A stretch of 64,000 nt of DNA from Diplonema papillatum (Eukaryota > Euglenozoa > Diplonemea > Diplonemida > Diplonemidae). Location: positions 60,204 to 124,203 of the forward strand of contig JAPJBO010000696.1 in the NCBI GenBank assembly GCA_030068145.1, read 5' to 3'. The translations under genes and the position numbers were made by a program. The notes under the pieces were generated by a model. It ran no database searches. It saw only the letters and a program-made list of their open reading frames with translations, and was not told where the DNA came from. Below, in pieces: positions 9,858 through 20,877 of this stretch; position 1 is the first letter of the stretch, and each line of letters starts with the position of its first letter.

Positions 9858-12800
9858 ATGGAGCGCATCGCGCAGCAGTTGCAGTCGCGCGGCGTTTTCG
9901 TGAAGGCGGCCACGCTGGAGAGCATCAGCGAAGAGACCGGAGCCTCGACGGCCGACGAACTGTACGAGGAGCTGAAGTGGCGGAACATCCACGACTGGGG
10001 CGACGCCTTTCTGCCGAAGGACATCGGCAGCCAACCGACATCGAATTTGAAGGGCATCCACGTCCTCCAAGTCGACAAAGTCCGTGACATCACGCAAGCG
10101 AAAATCCAAGACGACACGGACGACGGCCAGCCCGACCAATGGGGCGCCACGAAGGAAAGCCGCTACGGCAAAGCATCGCGCCTCCTCAAACTCATGCTCA
10201 CCGACGGCGTGAGCACGTGCGTGGCCGTCGAACTCGTCACGAACCCCGCCGTCAAGTCCTTCCCGCTGCCGGGCACGAAAGTGCTTCTCCGCGACTGTCC
10301 CGTCCGCAACGGCTACTGCATCATCAAACAAGACACGTTCGAAGTCATCGGCGGCGGCGTCGAAGAGCTGGAGTCTGAGTACAACCTCGAGCTCCAACTG
10401 GCAGGCAGATTCGCGGCCGGCTCCGCGCGGTCGAACAAGTTCGACCCGAATGGCCCGCCGCCGTTCGTCCCGTTCGGCAAAACGGGCGGCGCGGCCGACC
10501 TGATCCCGGAGCGCGCGGAGCTCACGAAGGACCAGTCGCAGGAGCCGGAGGAGGAGAAGCAGAAGCGTTCGGTCGACGTCGAAGCCGCCGACTACCGACG
10601 GCACATGGGCCCGCAGAAGCAGCAGCAGCCGCCGCAGCGCGCGCCGGACGGCGGCGACGACGGCGGCAAGAAGGGCGGCGGCAAGAAGGGCGGGAAGTCG
10701 TCGTTCGACACCCAGAGGCGGGTGTGCCAGGACTACGACCTCGGCAAGTGCAACCGCGGGCGGGACTGCAAGTTCTTCCACGACGAAACGACCAAGAAGC
10801 GGTGGCCCGGCGGCGGCGAAGCCGGCAAGAAGGCCGACGCGCCGGCGGCCGACGCCGGGAAGAAAAGCGTATCGATCCTCGACGAGCCGATCCTGATGTC
10901 CAAAGCGGAGCCCCCGCCGGTCCTCAAGAAGGAGGCGCGCGTCGTCGAGCCGCCGTCGCTACCCGAAGGCATGACGTTGCTGCAGAAGGAGGAGGAGAAG
11001 GACATGTTCGGAAACGCGATCAAGGACAAAAAGCCGAAGGAACCGAAGGTACACGTGGGTCTTTTTCCCTACATTTACTATTACGATTTTAACTAACGGT
11101 CGTACAAGGTTAGTACCCCGTTGCTAAGCATTGTTCATTCACCTCTCACCTGAAGCTCACGGCAGACACACGATCCTCTTTGCATGGTCTTGCTACGCTT
11201 GTTTTTGCATCACGCAGCAACACAACGAGCAGCGAACGGGTGCGAGGCGGCCACCTGAAGAGAGGGCCCAAACTCGGCCTGCTCAAAAAAAAAAAAAAAA
11301 GCCTCCTTCGAAATGAGCACAAGGTAGTCCCTCGAGTGTTTTGTGTTATAAGGTGCTGTACAACAGTTCGCAGTTGGCAGCCACACTACATGAAACGTGG
11401 CAAGGCAGTCCCTCGAGTATTTTTCAGTGTTTGTGAGAAGAGGAGAAGCAGTCAGTCGTGCGACTGCCCGGTTGCGGCGCCATGTGGGCGAGATCGCTGA
11501 CTGTGGGGGCTCTTCCGCTCTCTCCCCTTCTCTAGGTGACCCGCGGCATCGAAGGGTAAGTGTCGGCGTCTTCGGACACAACGTTCTTGCTCCCGCTGGC
11601 CTGACGTGGTTAAACGCCCGCAAGCTCATGTCAGACAGCGTTCTTCTACCCGTCTTGAAACACGGACGAGGAATCTAACACTTAGGGTGTCAAACCCACA
11701 AGCCGCACTGAAAGGGAGATGTGCCAATCCTTGAGGACGCAGCACAGCCCGATCCTGATTTACTGGAAAGGGATTTGAGGGTACGTACACTTGTTGGGAC
11801 CCGAAAGATGGTGAACTATGCCTGGATAGGACGAAGCCGGGGGAAACCCTGGTGGAGGTCCGTTGCGGTGCCAATCCTTGATGCACCCTTCCAGGCGCCT
11901 CGTAGTGTCGCTCAGGCTGGATGCCGGCGACCCACTCCTCGTGGATCTTGACGAACGGATTGTGCGCACACTCGTGAGTTGCGTGCGCCTTTTTAGAGTG
12001 CAAGTAAGTTCGCTCAGGGATCCGGGGGTATATATATATATATATATAGTCACCGGGTGACCACTGTCGTAAAGGTTCCTTTAAGGTGTAGTATGTTAGT
12101 GTGCGTATCGTATCTGCTGTAGTGGCAGTACGTGTGCTTCTGCGTGTATCTTTGTTGCCTATTGCCGACTCTTCGACTTTTTAGCGCGCGCTGTTATTTT
12201 CCTATGTGCCTTGCCATTTCCATGGTCCATCCTTTTTTTAACTACAATGAAATGCGACTGCGCGCGCGTTGCTAACAAGAAGAACCGAAAGCTACACGGA
12301 CTAAAGCCCCTATATCTCAAGCGAACTTGCACCCGAAAAATCATCGAAATTCCCTGGCTTTTTCACGCCGAAGTACTGTCACCTCACCAATCACAAGCAC
12401 CCCCTGAACGCGTCAGGAGACGACTCAGCGTCTGGAATCCCTTCCCAAGCTTCCATCCCACCCCATGCCTCTACGGTCAACCGGAGATTTTACGATACCG
12501 ACCTTCTGTCTAAGTCACGAATGACACAAAGCAACGTTGCCCTCCGCTCTGCTCCGTGGAAAGGGTGCGTTCAAGGACCTCACCGCCAGAGGTGCAGCAC
12601 GCAAATTACACGACAGGAAAAGAAGAAGGAGTCGACCGGAACAAAGTTCTGGGCGTGCAAGTCGTGCTCATACGAAAACATTGACGCTGCCGACGTATGC
12701 TTTTTATCACTCGCCGCCTCTTCGTTCTAGGACTGTCACAAACAACCGAATTGGCCGGGCTTTTGAAACAATAAACCCAAACTACCACCCTCCGTCCGTA

Positions 12801-13711
12801 TGCGGTTACGTGAAAAGCTAAAATAGAAGATACCATTTTTTGGCGACTGGGCGGAGCTCCCCGCAAGAAAGCAAACCAACACTCTGAGAAACCGACTCCA
12901 AAAAAAAAAAAATGGGAAGTCGGGGTTCATTCGTAGCAGCAGCCACCGATCCTTTGTGTTCTGCCCTCGGGTTTGTGACACTGCACTTCATCCGGCCATA
13001 TCGGGCCAACATGCTTTAAAACACCGAACACTACAGTGCTGCGTGGTGTGCGACTACCCGAGAGATGGCAAGTACAAGCCGCAGCCTGCGCCAGTTCCAG
13101 TTCCGTCTGTCGAGCCCGTGCGGTATCGAGATGAGTACAATGATAGACCCGCGGGGAAGGGCCATCACGGGAAAGGCAACGACGACCGGCACGGGAAAGG
13201 GGGCAAACAAGGCGGCCAGAAGGGCGGAAAAGGCGGCAAGGGCCACAGCGACAAGTCCGGAAAAGGCGGAAAAGGACACGACAACCACCACGATCGCCAC
13301 GCGGCGGACAAGGGCGGCAAAGGACACGATGCTGGCCACAAGGGGAAAGGACACGACAGCCATGGTCCCGGAAAAGGCGGGAAAGGCCACGAGGGGCACA
13401 CGGGCGGCAAAGGACATGACAGCCACGGCCACAAGGGCAAAGGGCAAGGCACCCACCACCACGACGGCGGCAAAGGTAAAGGGTCCAAGGGTGGGGACCA
13501 CAAAGGCTCGTACAGAGACGACCACGGCAAGGGAGGTTCGGGAGTCATCCAGAAAGGAGGCGGGAGCGGCAAAGGAGGAAAGGACAGCGACCACGGCAAG
13601 AAAGGAGGCACGTCCGGCGGGCGTGGTAGCAGCAGCAGCGGCAGGGGAGGATCCGGCAGAGGAGGCAACTCGTATGTCCCTTATTTACGGTCTTTCGACA
13701 AACGAAACTGA
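9858..13711 (+). CDS. TDRD3/RMI1-like OB-fold protein with CCCH and RanBP2 zinc fingers and a Gly/Lys/His-rich tail
   Basis: Proposed exons are 9858-11048, 12617-12694 and 13037-13711, all joined in phase 0 at GT-AG introns; together about 648 codons. Residues 1-175 match the RMI1/TDRD3 N-terminal helical plus OB-fold region, with LPGTKVLL and then EVIGGGVEEL near its end. A CCCH finger lies at about residues 290-311 (C-x7-C-x5-C-x3-H). Exon 2 carries WACKSC and YEN; the other Cys pair, CVVCD, is the start of exon 3. Splicing gives C-x2-C-x10-C-x2-C, a complete RanBP2-type finger, which strongly supports that join. The rest of exon 3 is about 200 residues dominated by Gly, Lys, His and Asp, ending with a few RGG-like steps. 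TDRD3 and RMI1 are partners of type IA topoisomerases (TOP3B on RNA, TOP3A in DNA repair); the CCCH, RanBP2 and basic tail suggest an RNA-side role, which is inference. A GTATGT at 13670 could be a further donor, so the C-terminus is less sure. The ATG at 9858 is the first in frame after a GC-rich leader. Confidence 0.85.
11646..11870 (+). pseudogene. 28S (LSU) rRNA fragment inside intron 1 of the TDRD3-like gene
   Basis: It contains the conserved LSU words CCCGTCTTGAAACACGGAC, CGAAAGATGGTGAACTATGC and GGTGGAGGTCCGTTGCGGTG in the normal order. It begins at the same rRNA base as the copy at 43249 and stops about 60 bp earlier. A CAAG deletion in the first conserved word and other changes show it is not a working gene. 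Confidence 0.9.
12015..12190 (+). repeat. Repeat shared with 26250-26370, with a (TA)n run
   Basis: It shares GATCCGGGG, CCGGGTGACCA(C/T)TGTCGTAAAG, GGTTCCTTT and AAGGTG(T/C)(A/G)G and the following GTGGCAGTA with the later copy. A (TA)n stretch at 12030-12049 replaces a shorter TTTTATAA there. Confidence 0.75.
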
Positions 13712-16198
13712 GACCAAGCGAGAATCTTCTCACGAACGGGGGGGTCGGCCCTGCTTTCGGGGTCGGACCTGCTTTTGGCTTTGTAGGTTCTCCCGACTCC
13801 CCAAATCGTGATTAGCACAAACTCAAGAGGTCTAGTCAACTATTCCCTGGAAGCAAAAGTATGTGTGAGAAGGACGGAAGCGCAAGGACCACGACGGACA
13901 CCACTGCGTCCTTGCTTCCCGCCCCTTCGCTTCCTGAATCAAAACCAGCAAAAAGGACCCACTTCAACGGTCAACCAGTACTCAGAAATACCGACTTAAA
14001 CACAAAACAGTCTACAAGTCACCGCAGACCTAAAACCTCCAGCTCCTGAACACTGCACAGCCTTAGATAATTCGTGATGGTTAGCAGCCACCTTCACCTT
14101 GCGATAATTAGCATTTCCTTACCCAGCAAGGTTCTCGCACCTTGCTTTATCACCTCCCTACACCACCGAGTTACGTTCTGTACGAATCTTATCGGTTATG
14201 TCACTCTAACGAGCTGTCTGTCCCAGCAGCGCCTCATCCAAATCGGAGTTAACGCCTTCATTTCCCTTCCAACACATGAGGAGTGTTATCATACCGTTTC
14301 TTGTCCATTGGGCACACCCTATCCTCACCCAAACGCGTTTATTTCCCGACGAGAGTTAGCACACCTATCTTTATCGAGGGCTACCACCTTCCTTTTCCTT
14401 ACGTGGTTTGTGCCTGTCCTTATTCAACTGAGGGTGAGGGCCTTTCCCTCACGCGTATTAGCACACCTATTATTTTCCAAATGAGGCTTAGGTCCTTCTT
14501 TTGTCTAGGTTAGCAACCTTTAGATCCTAACCCTAAAGCTTCATCCCCCGCCAGGCTTCGTCTGCATACACTCGGAGCGAAACGCGGTGCTGTAAGATTC
14601 GCGGCGTTGAATATGTAACTGTGGAGTACACAACCTTTCCTAGCATGTTCTTGCAACCCCTCCTAGCCTGTGCGAGGTCACATATGCTGAGCTCTCTCTC
14701 TCTCTCTTGTAGGTGCGGGGAGATCCATTCATCTCAAATTAACGAACAGGCGAGTCGACTACGAATAGTCGCTTAGTTCCCGGGCATTCCTCGACCATGA
14801 AAGAGGGCCTAGAGCTGCACCTAAAGCTCGGCGAGAACGCAGCATCGTTGCTTTGTCGTACTCTTTCTCGTTGTCTGTTGCTTGTACCATCTCAACAGGA
14901 GCTGCAGGTTCGTCAGTTTACCCGTAAATCTGCTACAGCCTGGACTATCACCGGACGGCCCACCAGCATAGCGTTCTTTTAAGTAAGTGAACCCGATGGA
15001 TTGGTCATTGGCCGGACGTCAAGATCGAGCGCTTGCAGATTTAGCGGGCCGGGTCTTCTTGCGCATACCCCCGCCGGCTGCTTCAGCAAGAAGCTTTTCG
15101 GTGAGTGACACGTATGCTGGTGCCCGAAGGGGGGTGGTGGTGTTGATGGGCGATTAGGGTCGCCCGCGCGAGTTAGAAAAGAAACCCGGACGATTCGCAC
15201 GTCGTTTACCATCCAGAGCCGTCAGCCACGATCTTCGGGTGTTGCAACTTTACTGGTCGTGCTGTTGCCACGGGCGGAGTTGGTACCGGTTCGTCTGATA
15301 CGCTGGCTGCACGCTGGGGACAGTACCACACCGGAGCCTCGCCAGCAGCGCCTGCGTCTTTGACTAGCCTTCGACAGGTTGCAACTGCGGGTGTGGCCAA
15401 AAGGGAAGTTTGATTGCGCGATTTGTAAGTTCACCTGCGACAACGTTCAACGCGGCTCATATGTGTGCATGCGGCAATGCGTACGCGACAGTCTACGAGG
15501 CTGTGGGCACACCTCGCCAGCTCACCGCTCATTTCGGTTTGCAGGTGCAGTTGGCGCATAACGTTTCCTTAATTAAGTCGGTTCTTACGAAGAGCAGGCG
15601 ACCAACGATGTGCTGGGCAAGCAACTCCGAGCACCAGAAAGGGCGTCGTTGGCTCAACTTTCACAACCCCAGGGTCCCGACGAAAAACAAGAACGGGGGA
15701 AAAACCAAGAAAACGCGACGAGGAAAGCTTCGGTGCCCGCTACCCCACTACCGGTTTCCAATCTCGCGTTTTTCTCGTCTCTTTTTCGAGCTCAGTTGCT
15801 GGCGCGCCGTGGAAGAACGAGGAACCGCCGCAGAACTATTGCCAACCGGGCGGAAACCTGCGGAAGATGTGACTCTTGCAGTGTGTCACGAACACAACAT
15901 TATGATACCAATAAAAAGTCCGCACCACCAGCCCTGTGGTCGCATCGACTTACGTCCGTACTATCAAACCACCAATAATTGTGTACCCAAGGTCACGGAA
16001 AGGTAGCATCGAACAAGCTCTTCGTGGCCCGCTGCTGCCACTCGGGAAGTACTTGGGAAGTTTGCGGGCGCTAAAAGCAAAAAAAAAAAAAAAAAAATCG
16101 CCAGAAATCGCCATTTTACCCTATTTGGGGTGTCCACGGGGTGTACTTGGGAACTTCTTAGTAAGTTCACGGGTTTGTACTGTGGTACACACCATCAA
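13712..16198. other. Intergenic stretch with possible exons of an unassigned gene
   Basis: Most of it is AT-richer and shows no gene. Between 14797 and 15546 several segments look like exons: one after CAG at about 14905; one at 15038-15101 ending in the donor GTGAGT; one at about 15193-15377 with a Gly/Ala/Thr-rich frame ending before CAG|GTTGCA; and one ending CAG|GTGCAG near 15546. No family was recognised and I could not link them in phase, so no gene model is given. A (CT)n tract lies at 14692-14708 and poly(A) at 16080-16097. Confidence 0.3.
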
Positions 16199-16440
16199 AA
16201 CGAAGCGACAAGGCCGAGGCGGGAGGGGGAGTGAGCGAGAGGCGGGGGAAAGGGCGCCCACGGCTTACTGGACGGTGAGCGGAGGCTGCCCGGCCGTCGG
16301 TGACGAGGTCGAAGTGAAGTGCTACGCCGAAGGCGTGCCGCGGCGGCACCGCCTGCGGCTCCGTCCCGAGCCCCGTGCTGCGTGTGCTCGTCGTCCAGTA
16401 CCCCCGTGAACTTCCCAAGTACACCCGAGTAAGGCCACCG
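16199..16440 (+). pseudogene. Copy 1 of the 5' end of the 17-kb membrane-protein gene, start codon lost
   Basis: It matches the leader and first codons of the gene at 17134, but the start is ACG instead of ATG and an internal deletion removes most of the Ala/Gly-rich part. It then leaves the gene sequence at CCCCGTGCTGC and passes into a unique 3' flank shared with copy 2 (CTTCCCAAGTACACCCGAGT). Confidence 0.85.
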
Positions 16441-16587
16441 GATCCCACCATCTACCCTGTTCCAGTTTGTTTCTTTAGAAGTAAATATTTCGAATCAACC
16501 ACCTAACCACGCTGCCTACGTCCTTGCGCTTCTTCGCAACGCATTTTCAGGTTAAACCGCTGAGTACTAAGCTTCTCAAGCATCAAA

Positions 16588-16910
16588 AGTCAAACGAAAC
16601 GACAAGGCCGAGGCGGGAGGGGGGGAGTGAGTGAGAGGCGAGGGAAAGGGCGCCGATGGCTTACTGGACGGTGAGCGGAGGTTGCCCGGCCGTCGGTGAC
16701 GAGGTCGAAGTGAAGTGCCACGCCGAAGGCGCGCCGGCGGTCGCGCTGGCGGCGCGCATCGGGGCCGAGGCGGGCGCCGTGTTCGTCGCGTGGGGCGGCG
16801 GCGGCGGCGGCGGCACCGCCTGCGGCTCCGTCCCGAGCCCCGTGCTGCGTGTGCTCGTCGTCCCTGCCCTCCCCAGTACCCCCGTGAACTTCCCAAGTAC
16901 ACCCGAGTAA
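16588..16910 (+). pseudogene. Copy 2 of the 5' end of the 17-kb membrane-protein gene, truncated
   Basis: ATG at 16656 opens an 84-codon frame nearly identical to the first ~67 codons of the gene at 17134, with seven instead of ten consecutive Gly codons. It then diverges before the transmembrane segment and stops at 16910. The ~470-bp spacing between copies 1, 2 and the gene, and the shared sequence between them (for example TTTCTTTAGAAGTAAATATT), show a tandem array. Confidence 0.85.
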
Positions 16911-17133
16911 GGCCACCGGATCCCACCATCTACCCTGTTCCAGTTTGTTTCTTTAGAAGTAAATATTTCGAATCAACCACCAAACCACGCTGCCTACGTC
17001 CTTGCGCTTCTTCGCAACGCATTTTCAGGTCAAACCGCATAGTACTAAACCTTTCAAGCATCAAAAGTCAAACGAAACGACAAGGCCGAGGCGGGAGGGG
17101 GAGAGTGAGTGAGAGGCGAGGGGAAGGGCGCCG

Positions 17134-19140
17134 ATGGCTTACTGGACGGTGAGCGGAGGTTGCCCGGCCGTCGGTGACGAGGTCGAAGTGAAGTGCCACG
17201 CCGAAGGCGCGCCGGCGGTCGCGCTGGCGGCGCGCATCGGGGCCGAGGCGGGCGCCGTGTTCGTCGCGTGGGGCGGCGGCGGCGGCGGCGGCGGCGGTGG
17301 CACCGCCTGCGGCTCCGTCCCGAGCCCCGTGCTGCCGACCGAGACGTGCGCCTCCTGGCCGTCCGAAGAAAGCGACGCCGCCGTGTTCTGCGTGTATTCG
17401 CCGTCCCTTCCCTCCCCAGTACTCCACCTGGGCTCGCCGTACTGCAGCAGCGGACCTCTGCCCTTACCAAACGGCCCGGTCAACTGGCCTGTCGGCGTCG
17501 TTGTGTTGGTCCTAACAGCAGCCCTCCTCGGTCTGTACATCTTCTTCACGAGATGCAGAAACACCGGCCAACGTCGGCCAGCCAGCGCCGACAATCCGGA
17601 CTCGACGACGGCCGACAGAATGTTCGACAAGCCGGGCGGCCGGTTTTTACCGGCGGCCCCCGCAGAGCCCAGCCCCCGCGCCGCGTCCCCGGCAACCCGC
17701 CTGGGCACGGAGCCCGGGTCTATTCGGCGCGCGCTTCGGTTTGCGACGGAGCGGATCCTGGCCAGAGAGCGGGTTGTCGTCGCTGCGCAGCCGGCCGCGG
17801 TGCCGAAGGCAGCGTCCCCCGCGGAGTTTGTGAAGCGGCGGTGCGAGGAGGCTGCGGCGAAGCAGGCGCGGGAACCCGCCATCGTCCGGACAACCCTCAC
17901 GGGCGAACATATCAACGCGGCGCAAGCCTTCGTCGAGTGGTCGGCACGCGCGGGGATGCACGCGCGAATCGTCGACGTTCGATGCGACCCCGCCACAGGC
18001 GAAGCGGTCGCAGAAGTGGACACCCCGGCGACTGCCCTGAAGCTCGCGGCAGGAGGCAGCGACACGCGCGTCGCCTGCTGCCGCCCTCCCGCGGCGGCGC
18101 GGCCGCTCCCGCCGGTCCCAGATGCCCGCGAATACTCGCCCGACGAGCCTTCCCCCGACGCGCTCAGCCCGGAAACGGTCGCGGTGACAATCGACGGCGG
18201 TGGCCCCCCGCCAGCATCGTTCGCGTCGGCCTGCAGCAAGTCACCGCCGCGCCGCGCCAACCCGCCGCCGACGGCGGCCGGCAGCGACGCCGGCGGCGAC
18301 GAAGCGTCGTGCGACTCGCCCATCCCCGCCTTCGCCCGCGGGGGCTCCGAGACGCCTGTCGCGTCTCGTGGGTGTTATTCGGCGGGAGCCGGCAGCGAAA
18401 ACCTGGGGCAGGCCAAGTCGGCTTCCGTCGCCAGCCACGGCGCGCGGCGGGGCCCCGCGGAGCCGAGGTTGTACCCGACGCTGGAGCCGGACCCGTGCAT
18501 GAACAGAACTGCCGACACCGACGAGAGCCTGTGGCGGGACGATTCGTCGCTGCAGCTCGCAGACCTCGACAGCAGGAGGCACGGCGCCACGGCTGAGCAA
18601 CGCTTGGGCTCCGTCCGCCCAGCCGCTGTGGTCATGAGCCCTCTCCGCCATCAGGCTGACGAGGAAAAGGACGAGCGGCATCCCAAGCAGAATCCCGACC
18701 CTGCGTTCTCGTCGGTGGCTTCGTCCGCGTCGGCGTCCGGGTTCTACACGGCGCCATCCGGGCATTCGAAGGTGACAGACGACCGGTTTTCGGTGCCACG
18801 AGTGGCTCCTGACCCATCGCGGGAGTCCTGCGGCACTTTGCACTCGGCGCCCGAAGCGCGGGAGGCTTCGGTCAGCGGCGGGTCGAACTGGTGCGATCAG
18901 AGGACCGTGTCGGAGCGTCTGGCGATATCCCTCAAGCAGCAGCAGGCGCAGAAGCACTCGCCGTGCCGCGCCGAGGCTGCGGAAGGCGGGCGCCGGGCCG
19001 AGGCTTCGCGGCTGAATCCTCTGCACGAGCAGGCGCCGGCGCGGCTGGCGGGGTGGCTGGAAGACCACAACCGGCCGCGGCAGGTCACCGCCGGCAATCA
19101 CCCGGCTTCAATCATGGGTGGCGAGCTGAGCAGGATGTAG
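17134..19140 (+). CDS. Single-pass membrane protein with long disordered cytoplasmic tail, family unknown
   Basis: One open frame of 668 codons, ending with TAG. Residues 1-115 contain seven or more Cys and a run of ten Gly (GGC repeats); a hydrophobic stretch at about residues 117-137 (WPVGVVVLVLTAALLGLYIF) is followed by TRCR, so the short N-terminal part should be outside or luminal and the 530-residue remainder cytoplasmic. There is no classical signal peptide, so an internal signal-anchor of type III is likely. The tail is rich in Pro, Ala, Ser and Arg, with one more ordered patch at about residues 250-310. The ATG has two upstream tandem copies of its leader, which supports this start. 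I recognise no family. High GC and Ala/Arg content can create long chance frames, but the hydrophobic segment and the conserved copies favour a real gene. Confidence 0.7.
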   Translation: MAYWTVSGGCPAVGDEVEVKCHAEGAPAVALAARIGAEAGAVFVAWGGGGGGGGGGTACGSVPSPVLPTETCASWPSEESDAAVFCVYSPSLPSPVLHLGSPYCSSGPLPLPNGPVNWPVGVVVLVLTAALLGLYIFFTRCRNTGQRRPASADNPDSTTADRMFDKPGGRFLPAAPAEPSPRAASPATRLGTEPGSIRRALRFATERILARERVVVAAQPAAVPKAASPAEFVKRRCEEAAAKQAREPAIVRTTLTGEHINAAQAFVEWSARAGMHARIVDVRCDPATGEAVAEVDTPATALKLAAGGSDTRVACCRPPAAARPLPPVPDAREYSPDEPSPDALSPETVAVTIDGGGPPPASFASACSKSPPRRANPPPTAAGSDAGGDEASCDSPIPAFARGGSETPVASRGCYSAGAGSENLGQAKSASVASHGARRGPAEPRLYPTLEPDPCMNRTADTDESLWRDDSSLQLADLDSRRHGATAEQRLGSVRPAAVVMSPLRHQADEEKDERHPKQNPDPAFSSVASSASASGFYTAPSGHSKVTDDRFSVPRVAPDPSRESCGTLHSAPEAREASVSGGSNWCDQRTVSERLAISLKQQQAQKHSPCRAEAAEGGRRAEASRLNPLHEQAPARLAGWLEDHNRPRQVTAGNHPASIMGGELSRM

Positions 19141-19196
19141 CCTCCGCTCCGTCCACTCCTGCGCTTGTTTTAGGGGCGGCGCCCGCCGGTGTGAGC

Positions 19197-19808
19197 GTCA
19201 GATGTGAAAGGCACATCGCACCTTCGTTGTGACAAGAGAGAGGGAAAGAGAAGATGGAGCCCAAGCGAATGATAGCTTAGGGCTCCCTCGATAACACGCT
19301 GCACATAAGGCTGTTTCACGTGAAAGTACGGAAATGGCGTGCTCCATCGTGGGAGTCCTGCGGTACTTTGCTCTCGGCGCCTGAAGCGCGGGAGGCTTCG
19401 GTCAGCGGCGGGTCGAACTGGTGCGATCAGAGAACGGTGTCGGAGTGGCTCGCGATATGCGCAGAAGCACTTGCCTCGGCTGCGGAGCGCCGGGCCGAGG
19501 CTTCGCGGCTGAATCCTCTGCACGGGCAGGCGCCGGCGCGGCTGGCGGGGTGGCTGGAAGACCACAACCGGCCGCGGCAGGTCACCGCCGGCAATCACCC
19601 GGCTTCAATCATGGATGGCGAGCTGAGCAGGATGAAGCCTCTGCTCCGTCCACTGCGCTTGTTTTAGGGGCAGCGTCCGCCGGCGTGAGCGACGTGCGAT
19701 CGAGGGAGCCCTCTTAAGTTGTCATTCGCTTGGGCTCTATCTCTTTCTCTCACCCTCTCTCTCTCTCGTGGCAACGAAGGTGCGATGTGTCTTTGACATC
19801 TGAAGCTG
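19197..19808. repeat. Inverted repeat, ~100-bp arms, around the copied 3' end
   Basis: The arm at 19197-19295 is the reverse complement of 19696-19808, sharing ATCGAGGGAGCCCT, CATTCGCTTGGGCTC and AACGAAGGTGCGATGTG. The 400 bp between them is the duplicated 3' end of the 17-kb gene. Confidence 0.8.
19346..19686 (+). pseudogene. Tandem copy of the 3' end of the 17-kb membrane-protein gene
   Basis: It matches 18813-19190, from TGGGAGTCCTGCGG to the CGCTTGTTTTAGGGGC beyond the stop, with an internal deletion around the Gln-rich part. The position of the original TAG reads AAG here, so the frame runs on to a later TAG at 19665. It has no start or promoter of its own that I can see. Confidence 0.85.
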
Positions 19809-20744
19809 AACCTAAGACCAGCTAGCATTGCGTTCTGTAAAGTGCAAATGCCAGGCGAGCACTGTGTACGCAGCTGGCATAAAGCGTGTTTCACGGGGAG
19901 GACTGACGTTGCGGTGATCGTTCCTACAGGTCTTTGCCCTCGCTCGAACAGTAGCCGCAAGGATACCTACACCGGAAAAACGAAGCAATTCGCCGTGTTT
20001 GTGTCGTTGCTGCTTTGCGAGGTTGTCTGGCGTCTTCGGGTCAGACCCGCACCGCAGCTATACTGGACCTGCAAACGTTCGTTTCTCCTCATGTTTGAAT
20101 AAGCGCCTGTTTTTTGTAGGAAAGACTCGAGGTGATCTCCTGTCGCGAATTACAAAGGAGGCTGGAAGGGGGGAGAGAGAGAGAGAGAGGGGAAAACACC
20201 ACGCAAATGCCAACATGAGTTATTGCTGTTTGAACGCTTCCACCCCCGCAGATTCTTTGCATTCTAATCCAAACTACAAGGCTCGACAACCTTCGATCGG
20301 GCAGGGGGTGAATTGACTCATAGACGCAGACAAATCTGGGTGTAGGCGTCCAGCAAAACAAAATAATGACCCGTTGTGCGTGTATTGTCCCCGCCCGATC
20401 CTCGAAATGAGTACAGGTCACACCTCCAGAGTTTTTTTCGTGCATTACTCTTCCTCCCGTAGAGCTCGGTTTTGTTAGACAAGTTTCCATGCCGCTTCTT
20501 GCTAGACTAGTCGTGTGTATCGCCAGCAAAGGCTTTCTTCTCCACCCTTCATTTTTAGTCATACAGAGAAAGCTGGTGAGCAAGAGAACGAAGTCGACCA
20601 GCAGCCTGGCAGGGTCAAGCGAGCTTCTGGTTACTCAAAGCCAGCCCGTATCATGGAGGGCACTGTCACACCGGAGAACCCTCGTACCCCATTCTGAAGT
20701 CATTAAACTGTTGGGGCTGACTCGAAGTCCACCGAGTGCCGAGA
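19809..20744. other. Intergenic stretch, no recognised gene
   Basis: It shows nothing beyond a (GA)n tract at about 20172-20190 and words such as GTAGGAAAGACTCGAGG near 20117 that resemble dispersed repeats at 38315 and 57690. Confidence 0.4.
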
Positions 20745-20877
20745 CTTGCTTTTTTATCTGCTGGTGCCCATCTCTTTTTCCTTCACAACCCCACAAAGCG
20801 TCAGACTGCCTGGGGTTGCTGTGTCTTGGTGGCAATACCCATCAGGCAAGCAACGAGGCGCAGTTCTTCATCATATC

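Noticed and set aside
13031-13668. Long minus-strand frames opposite exon 3 of the TDRD3-like gene
   Set aside because: They are mirror frames of a Gly/Lys/His-rich repeat; the plus strand completes a RanBP2 finger and fits the splice phase.
17139-18323. 394-codon minus-strand frame opposite the membrane-protein gene
   Set aside because: Low-complexity Ala/Arg/Ser antisense shadow without domain or start context.
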